In this document: in pieces, positions 9,155 through 18,604 of the stretch
Position numbering within the stretch: the first letter of the stretch is position 1
How the letters are laid out: each line of letters opens with the position of its first letter
From: an uncultured Pirellulaceae bacterium
GTDB taxonomy: Bacteria; Planctomycetota; Planctomycetia; Pirellulales; Pirellulaceae
Length of the DNA: 57,646 nucleotides
Reading direction: 5' to 3'
Assembly: GCA_905480545.1 (NCBI GenBank)
Contig: CAJQQR010000119.1
Span: forward strand, 1-57,646
Program-made: the position numbers and the translations under genes
Notes under the pieces: generated by a model
Told to the model about the DNA's origin: nothing
Database searches by the model: none
Seen by the model: only the letters and a program-made list of their open reading frames with translations

Positions 9155-9922
9155 TTACTTCGTCAAAACGACCAAGCCAGAATCTTGCAATCGGGTGAAT
9201 AATCCGTACGCATCGGACATCAATCGGCCTGATTGTTTTCGGTATTGACGTTTGCCAAAATACCCGTCCCCAGTTGGTGGTACAGGATTACCGTCATGTT
9301 TGGAAAATATCGCCGATAGAAGATCTTCAGGAAATGGAAAAATTGATGACCGGCTGAAGCCAATGGTCGACGCCATTGATACGATCTTGCTGGGCGGCAT
9401 GTCTTTTTCCGTTACGCCATACGATTGGACTTTTTCGATTGTAGCTTCATTCTTGGAGTGCCCTTCCCCGGGTTCATGTGCCACGCAAACACCTCCTTGC
9501 TTCAAAGCATTGAAGGCGCTTTTCAATGCGGCGTATTCATCTTCCGCATGATGTAGACAATCAAAGAATAATGCACCATCGAATTCGCCTTCAAAATCAA
9601 GATGTTCGTAATCACAAACTTTGAATTCAAGATTAGTTGCCGCGTAACGTGCCTTATTTTCCTTTGCAAGGCGAATCATTTCAGGACTAATGTCTTGTCC
9701 GACAACCGAATAGCCCATCTTTGCAAGCATCCAGCTTGTCCATCCCGTGCCGCATCCGAAGTCCAAAATACGTGCCGGCGGAGCGGAAAAAAATCGTTGA
9801 CTGAAACCGAAACTTATTAACAAGTCACCCGGAAGATCGACCGAGAAGGGCTTGTTTAAAGCATATTCGCGGCCAGTTTTGCCGACAGCATGTGGGTAAT
9901 TAATTTCGCTTGCTTTCGTCAT
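9155..9922 (-). CDS. Class I SAM-dependent methyltransferase
   Basis: The product is 255 residues. Motif I is ILDFGCGTGWTSWMLAKMG (about residues 52-70), motif II ends in VVGQDISPEMI with the acidic residue that binds the SAM ribose, and a VCDYEHLDFEGEFDGALFFDCLHH segment supplies motifs III-IV. It fits the UbiE/Methyltransf_11-type group; the substrate cannot be read from sequence. The C-terminus (SGRLMSDAYGLFTRLQDSGLVVLTK) recalls small-molecule or glycan methyltransferases of polysaccharide clusters, but no such cluster is here. It lies 73 bases downstream of nadC on the same strand and could be cotranscribed with it. Confidence 0.85.
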   Translation of the reverse strand: MTKASEINYPHAVGKTGREYALNKPFSVDLPGDLLISFGFSQRFFSAPPARILDFGCGTGWTSWMLAKMGYSVVGQDISPEMIRLAKENKARYAATNLEFKVCDYEHLDFEGEFDGALFFDCLHHAEDEYAALKSAFNALKQGGVCVAHEPGEGHSKNEATIEKVQSYGVTEKDMPPSKIVSMASTIGFSRSSIFPFPEDLLSAIFSKHDGNPVPPTGDGYFGKRQYRKQSGRLMSDAYGLFTRLQDSGLVVLTK

Positions 9923-9995
9923 TTGTCGTTTAACCGATGAGAATGTTGTTTCGCCGACATGATTTTCTCAGCTGCTCTTACGCGGAATCAACATT

Positions 9996-10871
9996 TCACA
10001 TTTCCTCCATCCAATCCATTCCAAAATCGAAATTAACCGCAGAATGAGTCAACGCGCCGACGCTGATACGTTCAACACCGGTCGCCGCGATCTCGGCAAC
10101 CGTGCTCAAACGCACGCCGCCGGACGCTTCCAACTCGATTCGATGATCGCCGCGTAGACGGACCGCCTCTGAAAGTTGAGCATTGGTCATATTGTCCAGC
10201 AAAATAATATCAGGATGGAGTGGAAGAAGGGCTTTGAGCTGTTCCAGATTATCAACTTCAATTTGCACGGTGACATCTGGCGAACTTTGGCGGATTTTTT
10301 TAAGGGCCAATTCCACGCGGGGAAGCCATCCTTGTTCCGAACTGTCAAGCATTGCTAGATGATTGTCTTTGATTAAAACTGCATCAAACAATCCCATGCG
10401 ATGGTTTTCGCCTCCTCCGCATTTGACGGCGTATTTCTCTAATCGCCGCCAACCGGGGGTTGTCTTGCGGGTGTCAAAAACCTTGGCGTTTGAGTCGTTT
10501 GCTAAATCGACGAATCGATGTGTAAGTGTCGCAATTCCGGACAACCGTCCAAGAAAATTCAAGATCGTGCGTTCGATCTTAAGTAGATCGATCGCTTGGC
10601 CTGACAACTTCAGAATCGGAGTATCCTTTGAAACGAATTCACCATCTGAACAGAGGGATCGGTATTCAAGCCCGCTGGCGAACTTTTGAACGATGAACGG
10701 AACCAATTTCAACCCGCAGACAATGCCGTCTTCCCTGGCGATAATTCGTGCCTCGCCCGTTTCCGATCTGTCCAACAACGCTTCAGAAGTGATGTCGATT
10801 CCATCGTGCAAGTCTTCTTCAAATGCAAGATTGATTAGCATCTTTGCTGATTTTTCAAATTCATTCGACAT
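9996..10871 (-). CDS. nadC: Nicotinate-nucleotide pyrophosphorylase (carboxylating)
   Basis: NadC converts quinolinate and PRPP to nicotinate mononucleotide, CO2 and pyrophosphate in de novo NAD synthesis. From the ATG at 10871 the product is 291 residues, the usual length. An in-frame start at 10949 would add 26 residues of poor coding quality. Family segments are EEDLHDGIDITSEAL, AREDGIVCGL, ERTILNFLGRLSGIAT, FDTRKTTPGWRRLEKYAVKCGG with the phosphate-binding Arg/Lys residues, NHRMGLFDAVLIKDNH, VEVDNLEQL-type (here IEVDNLEQL) and LEASGGV near the C-terminus. Neither nadA nor nadB is in the window. Probably transcribed with the downstream methyltransferase. Confidence 0.96.
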   Translation of the reverse strand: MSNEFEKSAKMLINLAFEEDLHDGIDITSEALLDRSETGEARIIAREDGIVCGLKLVPFIVQKFASGLEYRSLCSDGEFVSKDTPILKLSGQAIDLLKIERTILNFLGRLSGIATLTHRFVDLANDSNAKVFDTRKTTPGWRRLEKYAVKCGGGENHRMGLFDAVLIKDNHLAMLDSSEQGWLPRVELALKKIRQSSPDVTVQIEVDNLEQLKALLPLHPDIILLDNMTNAQLSEAVRLRGDHRIELEASGGVRLSTVAEIAATGVERISVGALTHSAVNFDFGMDWMEEM

Positions 10872-11068
10872 AGTAAAGATTGATATGAGAGTTGTTTTTA
10901 CTTGGTTAAAGTCATTTTTCATGCGTTGATCTGCGGATTGGTTTCGCAAAAGACGCCCGCGTCCAGTTTCGGTTTTTTAGGCACTAGACAGGTTCCGGGG
11001 CTCCCGCAAAATCAATTCATCGCCGATAATGCAGGACTTTGCCAATCCAATCTGTTCGCTTCTCATTC

Positions 11069-11473
11069 ATGAAGTTTTACTTTCAAAAACGTGACCAAGC
11101 CGCGATTGCGATAGTGTTGTCAATCGCAATCCTTGTCATTTTCTGGAAGTACGCGTCATTTCGCCGAGATGGTGAAGTGATTGATATCGAAACCGAACCC
11201 AAACGCGAATACCAATTTACGATCGATATCAATTCTGCGGAATGGCCTGAGATTGCGCTCGTCCCTGGAATTGGGCAGGAGTTGGCGACACGCATCGAGA
11301 ATTATCGAACAGAAATTGGTGGCTATTCAAGCTTGGATCAATTACGCAACGTTGATGGAATCGGGCCGAACAAGCTCAAGGCGCTGAAGAAATTTTTGCG
11401 TCCGTTTCCTGAGAGAGAACGTAACGAAAAAGAATTGGAATCCAGAATCCCTAAATCGAAGAACGGAGTTTGA
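11069..11473 (+). CDS. Membrane-anchored helix-hairpin-helix (ComEA-like) protein
   Basis: From the ATG at 11069 the product is 134 residues; an in-frame TTG at 11039 adds ten unlikely residues. It has one N-terminal membrane segment (AAIAIVLSIAILVIFWKY), a short linker, then DINSAEWPEIALVPGIGQELATRIENYR and GGYSSLDQLRNVDGIGPNKLKALKKFL, two helix-hairpin-helix motifs with PGIG and DGIG turns. This is the ComEA/HHH_3 arrangement that binds DNA without sequence specificity, in ComEA during uptake of transforming DNA. The stop is one base before the uvrB start, so the two genes are almost certainly cotranscribed and translationally linked. The C-terminus is highly charged. Confidence 0.85.
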   Translation: MKFYFQKRDQAAIAIVLSIAILVIFWKYASFRRDGEVIDIETEPKREYQFTIDINSAEWPEIALVPGIGQELATRIENYRTEIGGYSSLDQLRNVDGIGPNKLKALKKFLRPFPERERNEKELESRIPKSKNGV

Positions 11474-11474
11474 A

Positions 11475-13562
11475 ATGGGTGAGCTGCAAGGTGAATTTCG
11501 ACTCAATTCTCCATTCGAACCGGCTGGAGATCAACCTGAAGCGATCGAGGCTTTGGTTGAAGGATTCAAAACAAAAAGCCAACAGGTCCTCATGGGAGTG
11601 ACTGGCTCAGGGAAAACATTCACGATGGCGAATGTTATCCAACGAATGCAAAAACCAACTCTCGTAATATCACACAACAAGACGTTGGCTGCACAGCTTT
11701 ATTCCGAATTCAAGGAATTCTTTCCGCATAATTCAGTGCACTATTTCGTTAGTTATTACGATTACTATCAACCGGAAGCGTATATTCCACAACGCGATAT
11801 CTACATCGAAAAAGATGCCTCGATCAATGATGAAATCGATCGGCTCCGACTGGCGACGACCAGTTCTCTCGTCAGCCGCAAAGACTGCATCATCATTGCC
11901 AGTGTTTCCAGTATTTATGGCTTGGGGTCACCTGAAGATTACAAGAATATGATGGTGGCATTGGAAAAGGGGGCTGAGGTTGACCGAGACGATATGATTT
12001 CTCGATTAATCGACATCCAATACGAACGCAACGACGTCGGCTTCGAACGCTCAAAAATGCGAGTGCGGGGCGACTGCGTCGAAATTTGGCCCGCCTACGA
12101 AGAGTTTGCTTATCGGATCGAATTTTGGGGGGACGAGGTCGATCAGCTTTCTTATATAAACCCGACGTCAGGCGAAGTCATTTCGCAACAGGATCGACTT
12201 TTTATCTATCCGGCGAAACATTTTGTGACTCCCGAGGAGCGAATTCAGAAAGCGATTGGACTGATCAAAGATGAGCTTGCTGAACGATTGGAGGTGTTGC
12301 GGGAAACGGGGAAACTGCTCGAAGCGCAGCGTTTAAATGCACGGACTCGCTTTGACATTGAAATGATGCAGGAGGTTGGACACTGTCCAGGAATTGAAAA
12401 TTACAGCCGACCCTTATCAGGACGAACAGAAGGCGAGACCCCTTCCACGCTGTATGATTTTTTTCCCAAAGACTTTTTGTTGTTTATTGATGAGTCACAC
12501 GTGACGGTACCGCAGGTGCGCGCGATGTATTCGGGCGACCGAAGTCGCAAGACGACTTTGGTCGAACACGGTTTTCGCTTGCCAAGCGCGCTCGACAATC
12601 GACCTTTGAAATTTGAAGAATGGGAAGCTAATATTCATCAGGTTGTCCATGTCTCGGCAACGCCAAACGACTATGAGCTTGAGAAAGCGGATGGTGAAAT
12701 CGTTGAACAGATTATTCGGCCAACCGGATTGCTTGACCCGATCATCGATGTCGTTCCGGCGCGAGGCCAGGTGGCGAATTTGCTGGCGGAAATCAACGAA
12801 CGCAAAATCGTAGGCGAACGCGTTTTGGTGACAACTGTGACCAAACGGCTGGCTGAAGATCTTTCCGCCTATCTCAGCGAAAATGGCGTCCGAAGCCAGT
12901 GGCTGCACAGCGAGCTGGATGCGTTTGAGCGAGTCGAATTGCTGCAGGATCTGCGCAAGGGCGTGCATGAATGTTTGGTGGGTGTAAACTTGCTTCGAGA
13001 GGGATTGGATTTGCCGGAAGTGTCATTGGTCGCGATTCTCGATGCCGACAAACAAGGTTTTTTGCGTAGCGAAACTTCGTTGATACAAACGATTGGTCGT
13101 TCGGCTCGAAATGTCAATGCGAAAGTGATTCTCTACGCTGATAAAGTCACCGAGGCAATGCGAGCCGCCATTGATGAGACGACCCGACGGCGTACCATAC
13201 AGGAGGCTTACAACACTAAACACGGCATCACTCCAAAAACGATCAAAAAGAAGATTGCGGATGGTATCGAAACGGCGGCAGCTCAGCAGCGTGATGCAGC
13301 AGAAACAGTTCGCAAGTCTAATGCGACCGAGGTCATTACTGAGGAGTACATCAAAGAGCTGGAGACTGAAATGGTTTTGGCCGCCGAGAATCTGGAATTT
13401 GAACGAGCTGCGGCCCTTCGTGACCGTGTATCGCAGTTGCATGATAAGGTCGGTGAGCCGTTGGAGGACGCTAACGTCAATTCCTACAAGGCAAAAGGGA
13501 AAAAGGGACGGCGTAGCCAAAGAGGGGCGAAATCCGCGAAGGTCCCGCGTCCGAAGAGCTGA
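11475..13562 (+). CDS. uvrB: Excinuclease ABC subunit B
   Basis: UvrB is the helicase-like damage-verification subunit of nucleotide excision repair, acting with UvrA and UvrC in the cytoplasm. The 695 residues match the family. The ATG follows GGAG by 7 bases. Walker A GVTGSGKT is at 41-48; the beta-hairpin region carries YYDYYQPEAYIPQRDIYIEK; the DEAD-box equivalent is FIDESH; C-terminal helicase motifs include GVNLLREGLDLPEVSLVAILDADK and QTIGRSARN. The UVR domain that contacts UvrC is near 640-675 (LETEMVLAAENLEFERAAALRDR). The tail is Lys/Arg-rich. It follows the ComEA-like gene with a 1-base gap. No LexA-type box was identified. Confidence 0.98.
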   Translation: MGELQGEFRLNSPFEPAGDQPEAIEALVEGFKTKSQQVLMGVTGSGKTFTMANVIQRMQKPTLVISHNKTLAAQLYSEFKEFFPHNSVHYFVSYYDYYQPEAYIPQRDIYIEKDASINDEIDRLRLATTSSLVSRKDCIIIASVSSIYGLGSPEDYKNMMVALEKGAEVDRDDMISRLIDIQYERNDVGFERSKMRVRGDCVEIWPAYEEFAYRIEFWGDEVDQLSYINPTSGEVISQQDRLFIYPAKHFVTPEERIQKAIGLIKDELAERLEVLRETGKLLEAQRLNARTRFDIEMMQEVGHCPGIENYSRPLSGRTEGETPSTLYDFFPKDFLLFIDESHVTVPQVRAMYSGDRSRKTTLVEHGFRLPSALDNRPLKFEEWEANIHQVVHVSATPNDYELEKADGEIVEQIIRPTGLLDPIIDVVPARGQVANLLAEINERKIVGERVLVTTVTKRLAEDLSAYLSENGVRSQWLHSELDAFERVELLQDLRKGVHECLVGVNLLREGLDLPEVSLVAILDADKQGFLRSETSLIQTIGRSARNVNAKVILYADKVTEAMRAAIDETTRRRTIQEAYNTKHGITPKTIKKKIADGIETAAAQQRDAAETVRKSNATEVITEEYIKELETEMVLAAENLEFERAAALRDRVSQLHDKVGEPLEDANVNSYKAKGKKGRRSQRGAKSAKVPRPKS

Positions 13563-14204
13563 ATCTTGTCGGCGTCAAGTTAGCGTTTGGTCATCATCGA
13601 AATAAGGGGCTGGCGCATGAAGATGTAGTTGGTTCACTCCATGGATGAGATCACAATCAGCGTGATGAATGGAAAACGAAGCGCGAATTCGATTCATGCA
13701 ACGCCTTTTCTCCGCCTTGTAAATCGCATTTGCGATCGCCCTTTGCGTTCGAGACGGTGGTCGGTTTAAAGACTCATGGTTTGAACCGATAACTTTCGGA
13801 AACTCCAACGGCTGACAGGCCTCGTCTTGGTGAAAAGCCATACCTCTAAAACCTAAGTTTGCCAGTATGGGAACGTTTTCCGGTTCCTTGCGGCAAAAAA
13901 GATTGCGGTGCAAAAAAGGTTGGAAATGTTATGTGGCAAAAATTAGGGGGCGTGCGAATTTTACGAATTTTCATTTAGTTGGGCGGACGCTGATCGTTTC
14001 CCATGTGTTGTTTGACAAAAAAGGGGAATGGCCTTGTTACATCATCATGAACTTTTTGAGCGATTCAATTGATGCCTAGATAGCATTTCACTGAAATCGC
14101 TGCTTCGAATACAATAGACAATCTCTCCCAAGCACAATTCCTTCCTCGATGAAACCGATACCACGTCGGCGGTTTCTTCCAGCACCTATCCAAAATTTTG
14201 CAAA
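13563..14204. other. Long intergenic region, no supported gene
   Basis: About 640 bases lie between uvrB and the DUF1592 gene. A minus-strand frame at 13575-13913 (112 codons) has no recognisable domain, ribosome binding site or typical codon pattern. I see no tRNA, strong terminator or repeat. The DUF1592 promoter should lie near the right end. Confidence 0.35.
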
Positions 14205-16964
14205 ATGAACGAAAATTCCTCCCTGCAAAAATCCTTGCTATTTCCTTACCTGGTATTGGGGCTCGTCTTTTCGTTGGGTGGTTCTTGTTTTGGACAAAGT
14301 CAAGAAGAGCGTCAGTCGGAGAGGGCCATTTACAAGGTCAGCGACGAACTTAAGGTTGAATCGCAATTGACCTACCGTGAGTTAAAGTCATTGGGTGCGA
14401 AAAGATCCAAGTATCGGGAATTCAAACCACAGGTTTTTGGAACGGAAATGCCTAAGCCGAAGCTTGTTGAGTTTCGAGCTGAGATCAAGCCCATCCTGGA
14501 AAAGGCATGTGTTCAATGTCATGGTGCAGAGGTCGAAGAAGGTAACATTCGGATTGACCAATTGGATCCCAATCTTGTTCTTGGAGACGACGTAGATTGG
14601 TGGTTGGAAGTGGTTGCTGTACTGACAAATGGTGAGATGCCTCCCGCTGATGAAGTTAAGCTCGACGATTCTGAGAGAGCAAAAGTGATTGATTGGATTT
14701 CATCGGAAGTTCAAGTGGCTTCCGCGATTCGGCGCGATCAAGAATCGCATTCGTCTTTTCGGCGGATGACACGCTATGAATTTAGTTACGCGATGCAGGA
14801 TTTGTTAGGATCGCCGATTGATTTTGGCAAAGACCTACCCCCTGAAGCTGTTTCGGAGGAGGGGTTTCAAAACAGCTCTGAAATGTTGCAAATGTCGGTC
14901 GTTCAATTCGGGGGCTACCGAGATGCGATTCAAGAAGCATTGAGGAATGCGACCGTTGAAGGTGAACGCCCAACCCCGATGTATTGGGGAATATCCATGT
15001 CAGACGCATCGGCTTTGTTGCGTGCAAAGTTCGATGACGAGGTCAAAAAAATCAAAGGTAAATATAAGGACGATCTAGACATGTTAGCTCTCGAGTTGGA
15101 GCGACATGCGAAACGATCACGCACCAAACACGCGCAGGCCTATTTTGAAGATGTTGATTCAGGGGTGACCACCCGTTCAGCGTGGAGTTACGGTGGTGCT
15201 CGATATGCGTTGAAGCCGACAGAGACTCGACCGTCGGTTCCGGTTTCAGCGAACCACGTTGCTATCCTTCCAGCTCGACAGAAATTAATCCTGGAATTGG
15301 GCAACCAGATTCCTGATTCCGGATCATTGCGAGTTCGCGTGCGTGCTTCTCGATCTGTTTCCGATGGCACTGAGGACTCCAGTCCGCGAATTCCAAGCCT
15401 ACAGCTTGAATTTGGCTGGCAGGCAAGCAATGACTCGCAGGCATCGGTCAGGATTAGTCAGCAAGATCATGCAATCGATGCTTCGCTGGATAAGCCTGAG
15501 TTTTATGAATGGGTGATACCGTTGAGTGAGATATACCCTCGAAACTCGGTGCGAAAAACTTCACCAATGGGGAAAACGCCAAGTCCGTCTGAGTACATCA
15601 AACTAATAAACAGTTCGGTTTCCAAGTGTGACATCCAAATCGATTACGTTGAGGTTACAGCACCTTTTTATGAACAATGGCCGCCTGAATCACACACTCG
15701 AATATTGGGAAAGCATGAAGGCAAGGTCAACGAGACTTTGGCTGCGCAAAAGATTTTGGAGCGGTTTATGTTGCGGGCTTGGCGTCGTGATGTTTCCACT
15801 GACGAAGTCGATCAGAAGCTTCGTTTGTTTACGCAGATTCGACCGAAGTGTGACGACTTCAGAGAGGCAATTACGGAGGTGCTGGTGAGTGTCCTTTCGT
15901 CGCCAAAGTTTCTTTATCTTGTGCAGGCTGGAAGTGAATCAGAATCTCAAAAACTCAGCCAGTTTGAACTGGCGACGCGTTTGTCGATGTTTCTTTGGTG
16001 CAGTACTCCAGATCAGCGACTTTTAGATTTGGCGTCCGAGAATGGTCTGGACAACCCGAATGTTTTGGCTGGCGAGGTCACTCGGATGTTGGCAGATCAA
16101 AGAGCTCAGCGATTTTCGAGGCAATTTACCCGGCAATGGTTGGGCATGCAATTACTCGATTTTCTTAAAGTCGATAAAAAGGTCTATCGACAGTTTGACT
16201 CTGATTTAAAGAGAGCAATGCAAAACGAGCCGATCGAATTCTTTCATGAAATTTTGCAAAACAATGAAAGTGTCCTTGAATTTCTTCATGCGGATTTTGC
16301 TATGGTCAACGAACGACTTGCTAAGCACTATGGGGTGAGGGAAGTTTATGGCAATCAATTCCGTCGTGTCGAATTTGATCCGATTCAACGACGGGGCGGG
16401 GTTTTGACGCAGGCTGGACTGTTGGCAATGAATTCTGATGGAAAGGATTCGCATCCGTTAAAACGTGGAATCTGGTTGCTCGAAAGATTATTAAATGATC
16501 CACCTCCTCCTCCGCCTCCTGCGGTTCCGGAAATCGATCTGGCAGATCCTGCGATTGCAAAACTATCGCTCAAAGAGCAGATTGAAAACCATCGAAACGA
16601 TGCTGCATGCATGTCTTGTCATGCGAAAATTGATCCGTGGGGGATTGCATTCGAAAACTTTGATGCAGTTGGAGCTTGGCGGAGTACGGTCAATGGAAAA
16701 CGAGTTGACGCATCGAGCAAATTGTTTAATCAACAAAAGCTGGATGGGATGGATGGGCTAAAGCGGTTTTTGTTATCCAATCGGCAGGACCAGTTTGTTC
16801 GTGCGTTAGTTCACAAACTGACGACTTATGGTCTTGGGCGACCGTTGGTGTTTGGCGACCGATCCAAGATTGATGAGATGACCGCTAAGCTTCGAAACAG
16901 TGGCGATGGACTTGCTACAATGGTGACAATTATTGTCACCAGCGATTTATTTCGTTCTCGGTAA
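14205..16964 (+). CDS. DUF1592/DUF1588/DUF1587/DUF1585 multidomain protein with two CxxCH motifs
   Basis: The product is 919 residues with a signal peptide (hydrophobic core LLFPYLVLGLVFSLGGSCFG). A haem-binding-type CVQCH is at residues 102-106 in a cytochrome-like domain (RAEIKPILEKACVQCHGAEV). Then come a DUF1587-like FRRMTRYEFSYAMQDLLG, a central region, the DUF1595/1592 area with RFMLRAWRRDV and LSMFLWCSTPD, DUF1588 with LTQAGLLAMNSDGKDSHPLKRG and a run of seven prolines, a second CMSCH at 802-806, and DUF1585 near the end. This architecture is widespread in planctomycetes and predicted to be periplasmic and redox-linked; the substrate is unknown. It is followed 95 bases later by its usual partner, a DUF1552 protein. 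Confidence 0.93.
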   Translation: MNENSSLQKSLLFPYLVLGLVFSLGGSCFGQSQEERQSERAIYKVSDELKVESQLTYRELKSLGAKRSKYREFKPQVFGTEMPKPKLVEFRAEIKPILEKACVQCHGAEVEEGNIRIDQLDPNLVLGDDVDWWLEVVAVLTNGEMPPADEVKLDDSERAKVIDWISSEVQVASAIRRDQESHSSFRRMTRYEFSYAMQDLLGSPIDFGKDLPPEAVSEEGFQNSSEMLQMSVVQFGGYRDAIQEALRNATVEGERPTPMYWGISMSDASALLRAKFDDEVKKIKGKYKDDLDMLALELERHAKRSRTKHAQAYFEDVDSGVTTRSAWSYGGARYALKPTETRPSVPVSANHVAILPARQKLILELGNQIPDSGSLRVRVRASRSVSDGTEDSSPRIPSLQLEFGWQASNDSQASVRISQQDHAIDASLDKPEFYEWVIPLSEIYPRNSVRKTSPMGKTPSPSEYIKLINSSVSKCDIQIDYVEVTAPFYEQWPPESHTRILGKHEGKVNETLAAQKILERFMLRAWRRDVSTDEVDQKLRLFTQIRPKCDDFREAITEVLVSVLSSPKFLYLVQAGSESESQKLSQFELATRLSMFLWCSTPDQRLLDLASENGLDNPNVLAGEVTRMLADQRAQRFSRQFTRQWLGMQLLDFLKVDKKVYRQFDSDLKRAMQNEPIEFFHEILQNNESVLEFLHADFAMVNERLAKHYGVREVYGNQFRRVEFDPIQRRGGVLTQAGLLAMNSDGKDSHPLKRGIWLLERLLNDPPPPPPPAVPEIDLADPAIAKLSLKEQIENHRNDAACMSCHAKIDPWGIAFENFDAVGAWRSTVNGKRVDASSKLFNQQKLDGMDGLKRFLLSNRQDQFVRALVHKLTTYGLGRPLVFGDRSKIDEMTAKLRNSGDGLATMVTIIVTSDLFRSR

Positions 16965-17059
16965 AAACGATAAATGTGCTGGGATTTTCCCCTCACTCGC
17001 AAATCATTTTTAATATCGGCTAAATTCTTCACAGGACGTGTACCTAAAGGCAAAGGCTC

Positions 17060-18457
17060 ATGAATACCAAAATTGAATCTCTTGATCGCCGAAAGTTTAT
17101 TCGAGGCGTTGGAGTCGCCCTGGCGTTACCAGCGTTCGAGGCGACCGCTCGGGCTGCTGGATCTGGGGATCGAAATGACACGAAGAAACGCTTTGCTTGT
17201 TTCTATATGCCCGACGGCGTGCCGATGCCTCTTGCCGAAGATCCTGCCCACAAGGACTGGTCTTGGTTTCCTCATGGAAACGGGAAAGAATTCAAGCTGA
17301 CGAAATGCCTTGAGCCACTTGAGCCGTTGAGGGAGGACTTGACGGTTCTTTCGGGATTATCGCATCCCTCGGCCCGTAGCATCCACGGTCATTCCAATGC
17401 AGACCAATTTCTGACGGGGGCTGCGACGGGTCCATCAGGCGAGTATCGGAATTCGATTTCGCTGGACCAGGTACTTGCGGAACGATTTGGGGATCAGACC
17501 CGTTTGGGTTCGCTCGTTCTATCCACAGATGGCGGGACGGGTACGCCTCGCGGTTGTCACACCATTTCGTACAACCGAAACGGACGTGCAATACCGGCAG
17601 AAAATCGTCCCAAAAAAATCTTTGATATGTTGTTTGTGAAAAATGACAACGACGCGTCTCGCAGACTTGCGCTCAGCAAAAGTACGCTTGATGATCTTTT
17701 GTCGGATGCAAAGTCGTTGCGAAAAACACTTTCAAAGCACGATCAAAAGACATTGGATGAGTATTTGGAATCGGTACGCGAAACGGAAATTAAAGTTGAG
17801 AAAGCAAAACGTTGGATCAATCTTCCTCTGCCGGAAGTTGACGTGGATCACTTGAATCTTGATATAACGCCTAAGGAACCGAAGGACTATTTGCAGACGA
17901 TGTTCGAGTTGATCTATCTTGCATTCAAGACCGATTCGACGCGCATTGCGACTTATCAGATCGGTCGAGAGAACGGGGTTGGGATCAGCGATTATTTGGC
18001 TCGAGCTGTTGGGTTTAATCTGACCCATCAACTTTCTCACGAAACGAAAAAGGTTGGCGGTTGGAAAAATTTCGGAACGTACTGCCGATTTCTAAATGAA
18101 GAATACGGGCGATTTGCTTCAAAGCTAAAGGCAACTGAAGAAGCCGATGGTTCAGGCAACATGCTTGACAACACATTGTTAATGTTCGGATCGGCGTCCA
18201 GCGCATTTCACTTGTCACGCAATTACCCCCTGATTTTGACGGGTGGAAGAAATCTAGGTTTCAAGCATGGGCAGTATTTCAACCATGCGGGTAGTAATCC
18301 TGCTGGAGGGGCCTGGACGGGTGGTCGTGAACCATGGCAAAAAGAAATTACACGCGAAGACCTTCCGTTGTCCAACCTCTTTGTCACAATGCTCCAGCGG
18401 TTTGGCATTGAAACCCAAAAGTTTGCGGACAGTACAGACACGCTGGATGCTGTATGA
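17060..18457 (+). CDS. Tat-exported DUF1552 protein
   Basis: The product is 465 residues. The twin-arginine signal DRRKFIRGVGVALALPAF starts at residue 9, so export is in folded form by the Tat system, which suggests a cofactor or metal. Family landmarks are RFACFYMPDGVPMP, LSGLSHPSA, HGHSNADQFLTGA and a C-terminal TLLMFGSASSAFHLSRNYPLILTGG; the family resembles DUF1501/sulfatase-fold proteins. It follows the DUF1592 gene and the pair recurs throughout Planctomycetes, which implies joint action. Activity is unknown. No terminator is seen before the amidohydrolase gene 147 bases downstream, so the three may form one unit. Confidence 0.92.
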   Translation: MNTKIESLDRRKFIRGVGVALALPAFEATARAAGSGDRNDTKKRFACFYMPDGVPMPLAEDPAHKDWSWFPHGNGKEFKLTKCLEPLEPLREDLTVLSGLSHPSARSIHGHSNADQFLTGAATGPSGEYRNSISLDQVLAERFGDQTRLGSLVLSTDGGTGTPRGCHTISYNRNGRAIPAENRPKKIFDMLFVKNDNDASRRLALSKSTLDDLLSDAKSLRKTLSKHDQKTLDEYLESVRETEIKVEKAKRWINLPLPEVDVDHLNLDITPKEPKDYLQTMFELIYLAFKTDSTRIATYQIGRENGVGISDYLARAVGFNLTHQLSHETKKVGGWKNFGTYCRFLNEEYGRFASKLKATEEADGSGNMLDNTLLMFGSASSAFHLSRNYPLILTGGRNLGFKHGQYFNHAGSNPAGGAWTGGREPWQKEITREDLPLSNLFVTMLQRFGIETQKFADSTDTLDAV

Positions 18458-18604
18458 TGACGGGAACGTCGTTTGTTACGCTGTGCTCCAACTCCCCAAC
18501 TGCTGACCATCAAGGCCCGTTGTTTTACCGGACTGGATCGCCGCTAGCCCACTTCGCTAGATAAATTCTCTAGCCAAATTCGCAAGTTATTTACGCAGAG
18601 CTCT

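Noticed and set aside
13575..13913. Minus-strand frame of 112 codons after uvrB
   Set aside because: No domain, no ribosome binding site and no coding bias that I can see; treated as intergenic.
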